Below are positions 51,397-56,553 of a DNA stretch of 56,553 bases, one piece after another. Made by a program: the position numbers and the translations under genes. Positions within the stretch are counted from its first letter, which is position 1; the number at the start of each line of letters is the position of its first letter. The notes beneath the pieces are model-generated. The model was not told the DNA's origin and searched no databases. It saw only the letters and a list, made by a program, of their open reading frames with translations. The stretch comes from TWA4 sp034086685 (lineage in GTDB: Bacteria > Bacillota > Clostridia > Lachnospirales > Lachnospiraceae): the NCBI GenBank assembly GCA_034086685.1, contig JAXDZY010000063.1, positions 1-56,553 of the forward strand, in the 5' to 3' direction.

Positions 51397-52995
51397 ATGG
51401 ATAGTAAAGGGAAAGTTTCTGTATTGAAAAAAATTGACTGGAAGATTTTTCTGCCTCCCGCAGTTATTCTTCTGATTTTCGTGGCAATCGGTATTGTTGC
51501 TCCTGAGGCTTTCAGTAATGGTGCCAATATTGCTTTTAATTTTACAACCAAATATTTTGGATGGTTTTATGCTCTGGGTGTTTCACTTTTGATAGTCTTT
51601 TGTATATGGGCAGGGTTCAGTAAATACGGCAAGATCAAAATTGGAGGAAAAGATGCGAAACCGGACATGTCATTTTTTACATGGTTTGCAATTGCTTTAA
51701 CTTCCGGTATCGCAATCGGTATTGTTTACTGGGGAGTAGCTGAACCACTCTGCAACCTGATGTCACCTCCGGGATTTACGGGTTGGGAAGCCGGAAGTGC
51801 AGAAGCGGCAGAAGGTGCATTAAAATATAATTTTCTTCATTGGGGAATCCATCCGTATGCAATTTATACTGCTGCTGGTTTATGCTGTGTTTTTATTATA
51901 ATGAACGGAAAAAGAAGATTCAGTATTACCTCCCCTTTGTATCCGCTTTTGGGAGAAAAGTGTGAAGGATTCTGGGGAAAAGTTACCAGTGCGATATGTA
52001 TTTTTTCTATTCTGGGTGGAATGGGAACATCTCTTGGACTGGGAGTTTCTCAGTTCGGTGTAGGTTTTAATTATGTAATGAACACCAATTACAGTGATGT
52101 TTTTCTTTCAATCTTTTTCATTGGTGTTTTGGTAATCTGTACTATTGGAGCTTCATGTTCAGGTCTTCATAAAGCTATTACTCATATCAGTAATGCAAAC
52201 ATGTACATATATATTGCTTTAATGGTGTGGGCTTTTATTTTTGGAGGAACATTATTCATTATGAATAATACAATCAGTTCGATTGGTGAGTATCTGGCAT
52301 TTCTCATTCCTCAGTCTTTCTATCTGGAGCCTGTTAAACAGACAGGATGGGTTAACGGATGGAGTATATTCTACTGGGCATGGTGGCTGTCATTTGCTCC
52401 TATAGTCGGATTATTCCTGGTGAAGCTGGCTAAAGGAAGAACAATTCGCCAATTTGTTATTGTTAATCTTCTTGCTCCTACCGCTTTTGCAATTGCATGG
52501 TTTGGAATTTTCGGAAGTTCAGCAATTCATTTTCAGTTAAGTGGTTCGGACATTTATGGAGTTATCAGTAAATTGGGGAATCCTGTCGCATTATTTGCTT
52601 ATGTGGAAAATCTTCCGTTGACTCCGATATTATATGTTTTAGGTTTCCTGGCGATTATTTTTTCTTTGCTTACTTTATCGGAGTCCATGACATTGACTCT
52701 TTCGGATATGTCTATTAAACCGGAGTATCTTAATACAGAGGATGAGACAAAAGCTTCTCCGGCAATTTTGAAAATCTTCTGGGGAATTCTGATGGGACTG
52801 GTTGCTTTTGTACTTCTGATAAGCGGTGGGCTTAGTGCTTTGCAGACAGCTTCTGTTGTATGCGGCCTTCCTATTCTGGTGATTCAGTTGATATGGGCTG
52901 CTGCCTATGTGAAGAGTATGCTTCAGAGAAGCCGGTATGATTTGACTTTAACAGATGAGGAGAAGGCCGAACTTGAAGCAGAAGAAAAAATGTAA
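51397..52995 (+). CDS. BCCT family transporter 2
   Basis: A 532-residue BCCT permease. The start ATG at 51397 is set by AGGAGAGAGG seven bases upstream. It has the Trp signature FYWAWWLSFAPI, but in helix 3 reads TSGIAIGIVYWG instead of the AAGMGIG of the other two transporters here. Because that stretch lines the substrate site in BetP, a different amine is likely. It heads the cluster with mttB2, yajC and BCCT 3, under the palindromic operators. Confidence 0.92.
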   Translation: MDSKGKVSVLKKIDWKIFLPPAVILLIFVAIGIVAPEAFSNGANIAFNFTTKYFGWFYALGVSLLIVFCIWAGFSKYGKIKIGGKDAKPDMSFFTWFAIALTSGIAIGIVYWGVAEPLCNLMSPPGFTGWEAGSAEAAEGALKYNFLHWGIHPYAIYTAAGLCCVFIIMNGKRRFSITSPLYPLLGEKCEGFWGKVTSAICIFSILGGMGTSLGLGVSQFGVGFNYVMNTNYSDVFLSIFFIGVLVICTIGASCSGLHKAITHISNANMYIYIALMVWAFIFGGTLFIMNNTISSIGEYLAFLIPQSFYLEPVKQTGWVNGWSIFYWAWWLSFAPIVGLFLVKLAKGRTIRQFVIVNLLAPTAFAIAWFGIFGSSAIHFQLSGSDIYGVISKLGNPVALFAYVENLPLTPILYVLGFLAIIFSLLTLSESMTLTLSDMSIKPEYLNTEDETKASPAILKIFWGILMGLVAFVLLISGGLSALQTASVVCGLPILVIQLIWAAAYVKSMLQRSRYDLTLTDEEKAELEAEEKM

Positions 52996-53089
52996 TAAAT
53001 GCAGTCAATTTTATGAGCTGAATAATATTTATAGGGAGATTAAAGAAACGGTATTAATACTATTATAAATGTGTAAAGGAGAAAAGATT

Positions 53090-54511
53090 ATGAACGAAAA
53101 ATTACAGAAAATACATGAAGCGAGTATGAGAATGCTGGAAACAACCGGAATGAAATATCATAATCCGAAAGCAATCGAAATTCTGAAAGCGCATGATATC
53201 CGTGTGGAAGGTAATGTGGCATATTTTACAGAAGAACAGTTGATGTACTGGGTAAGAAAGGCTCCGTCATGTTTCACACTTTATGCGAGAAATCCGGAAC
53301 ATAACATTATTGTCGGCGGAGATCATGTGAATTTTGTTCCTCTTTACGGTTGTGCACATATTGTTGATAAGGATGGCGTAAGACGTAATGGAACAATGCA
53401 GGATTATGTAAATTATGCAAAACTGTTTCATGTTAACGAGGATTTTCATGTGAATGGTGGTCTTATGATTCAACCTGCTGATATTCCGGTAGAAACTTCC
53501 TGTCTGGCAATGTTCTATGCAACATATACTCATTCTGATAAAGCAATGTTCTGTGTTGCAGGAAAAGAAAAATATATGGATGCTATGATGAAAGCGGCAG
53601 AGGCTGCTTATGGTGGAAAAGAAGAATTAATAAGACATCCTCATTTAATTACTATTGTTAATGCAAATACACCGTTACAGCTTGATGTGACAATGACAGA
53701 TGTTTTGATTAAATTTGCCGAGTATGGTCAGGCGATTGTCATTGCCCCTTGTGATATGGCTGGTACAACTTCTCCTGTTACACTTGCAGGTACAATTGCA
53801 ATGAGTAATGCTGAAGCTCTGGCAGTTATTGCTCTTGCACAGATGGTACGGCCTGGAACCCCTGTTCTGATTGGTTCACAGTCAACAAATGCGGACTTAA
53901 GAAATGGACAGATTGCAATAGGTTCTCCAGAAGGTGCAATTTGTTACAAATATCTTGCAAAAATGGCTAAATTTTATCAGCTTCCTTGCCGGGGCGGCGG
54001 TGCTCTGACTGACGCAAAAGTTGTGGATGCTCAGGCCGGTATGGAATCCTTGTTGACACTTCTTTCCTGCTGCCAGAATAAGATTAATTTTATTATTCAT
54101 TCTGCAGGTATACTGGATGGATATACATGTACTTCTTATGAGAAAGTAATTTCTGATTTTGAGGTTATCGGTTATGTTAAGAGATTTTTGAGAGAGTTTG
54201 AAGTAAACGAAGATACAATACCTCTGGATGTAATTGATGAAGTAGGCCATGATGGTGAATATATGACACATGAGCATACCCTGGAATATTGCCGTGTTGA
54301 ACCTTATGTTCCTACTCTTTGTTCCCGTGGTATTGTTCAGGATCCTGCCCATCAGTATTCACTGAATATTGATAAACGTCTGGCACAGTTGATGGGTCAG
54401 TATGAAGAAAAGGCACCTGAATGCGATGAAGCAGTTTTGGATCAGATTAAAAATATATTTGCAGAGCAGGGAATTGAACGAGAATTCCTGAATTCAATTG
54501 AGAAAATGTAA
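53090..54511 (+). CDS. MttB-family methyltransferase 2 (non-pyrrolysine)
   Basis: A 473-residue MttB superfamily protein without an in-frame TAG. The ATG at 53090 has AAAGGAG nine bases upstream and is preferred over an ATG seven codons earlier. It aligns with mttB1 throughout (for example KAPSCFTLYARNP, AIGSPEGAICY, CTSYEKVISDFEVIGY), yet differs widely enough to be a distinct subfamily rather than a recent copy. It probably demethylates the amine imported by BCCT 2 or BCCT 3. No corrinoid protein gene is seen before the window ends. Confidence 0.92.
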   Translation: MNEKLQKIHEASMRMLETTGMKYHNPKAIEILKAHDIRVEGNVAYFTEEQLMYWVRKAPSCFTLYARNPEHNIIVGGDHVNFVPLYGCAHIVDKDGVRRNGTMQDYVNYAKLFHVNEDFHVNGGLMIQPADIPVETSCLAMFYATYTHSDKAMFCVAGKEKYMDAMMKAAEAAYGGKEELIRHPHLITIVNANTPLQLDVTMTDVLIKFAEYGQAIVIAPCDMAGTTSPVTLAGTIAMSNAEALAVIALAQMVRPGTPVLIGSQSTNADLRNGQIAIGSPEGAICYKYLAKMAKFYQLPCRGGGALTDAKVVDAQAGMESLLTLLSCCQNKINFIIHSAGILDGYTCTSYEKVISDFEVIGYVKRFLREFEVNEDTIPLDVIDEVGHDGEYMTHEHTLEYCRVEPYVPTLCSRGIVQDPAHQYSLNIDKRLAQLMGQYEEKAPECDEAVLDQIKNIFAEQGIEREFLNSIEKM

Positions 54512-54555
54512 TTGGAATTAGAATGATTAATAATGGAATAATATAGTTTCTGTTG

Positions 54556-54589
54556 TCCCCGTTCCTGATTTGCGCTTCAGGGATGGGGA
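54556..54589 (+). terminator. Hairpin between mttB2 and yajC
   Basis: TCCCC (54556-54560) with GGGGA (54585-54589), and CCTGA (54564-54568) with TCAGG (54577-54581). It is followed by AAAGTTTTATT, a weak T-tract, so it may reduce rather than stop transcription into yajC. Confidence 0.5.
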
Positions 54590-54616
54590 TAAAGTTTTAT
54601 TAAAAGGGATGATTTT

Positions 54617-54892
54617 ATGCTGATTATTTATATTTTCAGTCTTATTGCTGTTGTATATTTCTTTTTGATTCGTCCTCAACAAAAAAAGAAAAAAATGTAT
54701 ATGAATATGCTTTCTGCTTTGCAAAAAGGGGATGAAATACTGACTGTAGGAGGGCTTTTTGGAATCGTTACGGATATTTCTGATGAAAGAATTATTATTG
54801 CTGTAAAAGATGGTACGGAACTGGAATTTGATAAGCGGGCGATAGCTGAAATAATTCCGGAAAGAAAAAGTGAAAATCAAGCAGCAGATTGA
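54617..54892 (+). CDS. yajC: YajC family protein
   Basis: A 91-residue YajC protein: one N-terminal membrane helix (1-19) ending FFLIRPQQKKKK, then the small conserved domain with ALQKGDEILTVGGLFGIVTDI. YajC is an accessory subunit of the Sec-SecDF translocase, usually encoded near secDF or tgt. Here it sits between mttB2 and a BCCT transporter. The gap of 47 bases to BCCT 3 suggests co-transcription. It may be a second, dedicated copy, or the only yajC of this organism relocated; the window cannot decide. Confidence 0.9.
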   Translation: MLIIYIFSLIAVVYFFLIRPQQKKKKMYMNMLSALQKGDEILTVGGLFGIVTDISDERIIIAVKDGTELEFDKRAIAEIIPERKSENQAAD

Positions 54893-54939
54893 TGATGAGG
54901 ATAATAGAAAAAGTGTTGAGATAATGATGGAGGGATTAC

Positions 54940-56451
54940 ATGGGTAAATCTACAAAAAGTAATGTAAATTCTGTATTTGTGATATCGGCTGTTATTGCTG
55001 CACTTGTTGCCGTATGGGGAATTATTGCCAATGATTCTTTCTCTGCTATAGCTAATTGGCTTATGCAGGGGCTTCAGGAAAATTTCTCATGGTTGTATCT
55101 TGGTGCGATGTTGTTTTTTGTATTATTTTCTGTCATTTTGGCTTTTAGCAGATTTGGAAAGATACGGCTTGGAGATGATGATGCAAAACCGGAATACAGT
55201 ACCGTTTCCTGGTTTGCTATGTTATTTGCAGCTGGTATGGGTATTGGACTGGTCTATTGGGGAGTAGCAGAACCGTTGTCTCACTATATTGCACCAATGA
55301 AAGGCATTGAACCCGCAACAGAAGAAGCTGCCCGCTTTTCGATTCGCTCCTGTTTTATGCATTGGGGGCTGCATCCCTGGTCATGCTATGCGGTAATGGG
55401 ACTGGGACTGGCTTATTTTCAGTTTCGAAAAAAAGAACCCACGTTGGTCAGCAGTCTTCTAAAACCTGTTTTGGGAGATAAAAAGTCTGTTGAATGGATA
55501 AAAACAGGTATAGATATATTTACTGTAGTTTTGACCGTAATTGGTGTGGCAACTTCTTTTGGTATGGGATGCCTCCAGATCAGCAGTGGATTAAATTATT
55601 TATTTGGTGTACCGAATAATCGATATACATGGCTGCTGTTGATTGTAATTATCAGTTGTGTTTTTTTGAGAAGTGCTATGAGTGGTGTTTCAAAAGGAAT
55701 TAAGATATTATCTAATACCAATCTGGTTCTGTTTGTCATATTGATGATTGCCGCTTTTCTCATTGGTCCGGGAAACTCTATTTTGAAAATTATGTTGCAG
55801 GGAGTGGCAGATTATATTATAAATTTCTTTCCGGATAGTATAAGAATGAGTTCTGAAGGAGACAGCAGCTGGATACAGGGATGGAGAGTTTTTTACTGGG
55901 CATGGTGGTTATCCTGGGCTCCTTTTGTAGGTGTTTTTGTTGCAAGGATTTCCAAAGGACGGACTATAAGAGAGTTTGTATTAGGAGCTATTCTGGTACC
56001 TACAGCAGTTTCAGTAGTATGGTTTTCAGTTTTTGGCGGTCTGGCTTTAAATGTTGCAGATCAGTTTACATTGGAACAGCTGGCGCAGATAACTTCAGAA
56101 TCACAGACAACGCTGTTTTGCATATTTAATCAGTATCCCATGGGTATTATATTATCATTAATTGCGATGATCTTATTGATTATTTTTTTTATTACATCTG
56201 CAGATTCGGCAACTTTTGTCCTGGCAATGCTTACTTCAGAGGGAGATTTGAATCCGTCAAATAATAAGAAAGTATTTTGGGGAATTTTGATGTCTATGCT
56301 TGCATTTGCCTTGATCATTTCCGGAGGAATCTCAGTTATTCAAACTATTGCTATTGTCATTGCGTTTCCGTTTCTATTTATTTTATTGCTGATATGCTTA
56401 AATTTATTAATGCTCAACAGTAAAAAGTTTGCATGCTTAAGAAGCCTGTGA
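54940..56451 (+). CDS. BCCT family transporter 3
   Basis: A 503-residue BCCT permease, with GGAGGG upstream of the ATG. It is very similar along its whole length to the minus-strand BCCT 1 (both share NDSFS/NDSFA at the N-terminus, AAGMGIGL, FYWAWWLSWAPFVG and FFITSADSATFVLAMLTS). Only the C-terminus differs: NSKKFACLRSL here, lacking the Lys-rich end of BCCT 1. The two may import the same amine under different control. Predicted Na+-coupled by its BetP-like helix 3 motif; inferred only. Confidence 0.93.
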   Translation: MGKSTKSNVNSVFVISAVIAALVAVWGIIANDSFSAIANWLMQGLQENFSWLYLGAMLFFVLFSVILAFSRFGKIRLGDDDAKPEYSTVSWFAMLFAAGMGIGLVYWGVAEPLSHYIAPMKGIEPATEEAARFSIRSCFMHWGLHPWSCYAVMGLGLAYFQFRKKEPTLVSSLLKPVLGDKKSVEWIKTGIDIFTVVLTVIGVATSFGMGCLQISSGLNYLFGVPNNRYTWLLLIVIISCVFLRSAMSGVSKGIKILSNTNLVLFVILMIAAFLIGPGNSILKIMLQGVADYIINFFPDSIRMSSEGDSSWIQGWRVFYWAWWLSWAPFVGVFVARISKGRTIREFVLGAILVPTAVSVVWFSVFGGLALNVADQFTLEQLAQITSESQTTLFCIFNQYPMGIILSLIAMILLIIFFITSADSATFVLAMLTSEGDLNPSNNKKVFWGILMSMLAFALIISGGISVIQTIAIVIAFPFLFILLLICLNLLMLNSKKFACLRSL

Positions 56452-56553
56452 ATCCCAGTAGATTCCAGACTGTTCCTGCTTTTCTTGAATTAATTGTGTT
56501 ATGCATAATTCGGGGCTTTTTGCCATAAGTCGAAAAATATGATGCCTCAAATA
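56452..56553. other. Window end, no gene recognised
   Basis: The last 102 bases hold no reading frame with a ribosome binding site and no clear hairpin terminator. The quaternary-amine island may continue beyond the window. Confidence 0.6.

Noticed and set aside
1..56553. CRISPR arrays, insertion sequences, prophage genes or known defence systems.
   Set aside because: No regularly spaced repeats, transposase, integrase, Cas or restriction genes were recognised on either strand.

Overview
The window looks like a chromosomal segment of an anaerobic, spore-forming Clostridia, most likely a Lachnospiraceae gut bacterium. The evidence is several families I associate with that group (DUF3881, DUF6128, DUF5711, DUF3783, DUF6472 and DUF3786 type proteins), a YyaC spore protein, a T-box leader on serS, strong AGGAGG ribosome binding sites, and many [4Fe-4S] and flavin proteins. 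Family names are recalled from sequence features; no database was searched.

Layout. 1-690: a tRNA-Arg(CCU)-like gene with an abnormal 3' half, a frameshifted small membrane protein, and a promoter followed at once by a terminator-like hairpin. 693-7502: a flavin module made of a surface protein with an FMN-binding domain, an ApbE flavin transferase, proteins with three and one FMN-binding domains, and a NapH/NosR-like polyferredoxin. The parts suit a membrane-to-surface electron relay. A complex unassigned RNA leader lies before apbE. 7688-9035: a TcyP-like amino acid symporter with a frameshift. 9143-23734: mainly housekeeping and lineage genes, including metG-tatD-rsmA, an ECF sigma factor with a DUF885 lipoprotein, yyaC, a LysM membrane protein and a DUF5711 protein. 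24228-43661: serS with its T-box, two ABC-F ATPases, an aldo/keto reductase, csoR, an OGG glycosylase, a PTS IIC protein, HAD and NUDIX hydrolases, glf, an amidase-deacetylase lipoprotein, an XRE regulator, a SagB-type oxidoreductase, an HD-GNAT fusion and a TRIC channel.

43764-56451 is a quaternary-amine island: a minus-strand MFS-BCCT-QueG-like operon, a divergent mttB-family gene, two tandem paralogous TetR regulators, and a plus-strand BCCT-mttB-yajC-BCCT cluster. The mttB genes have no in-frame amber codon, so they belong to the non-pyrrolysine branch whose studied members demethylate betaines. Palindromes sharing a GATAA/TTATC half-site sit on the promoters of both mttB clusters and fit the local TetR proteins. 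No corrinoid protein, methyl-THF transferase or corrinoid activase is visible, so the pathway must be completed elsewhere.

The least explained items are the structured leader before apbE, a second CsoR-box promoter that reads into a terminator with no copper gene, several other compact promoter-terminator units that could be small RNAs, the shared operators of the mttB island, and yajC inside that island.
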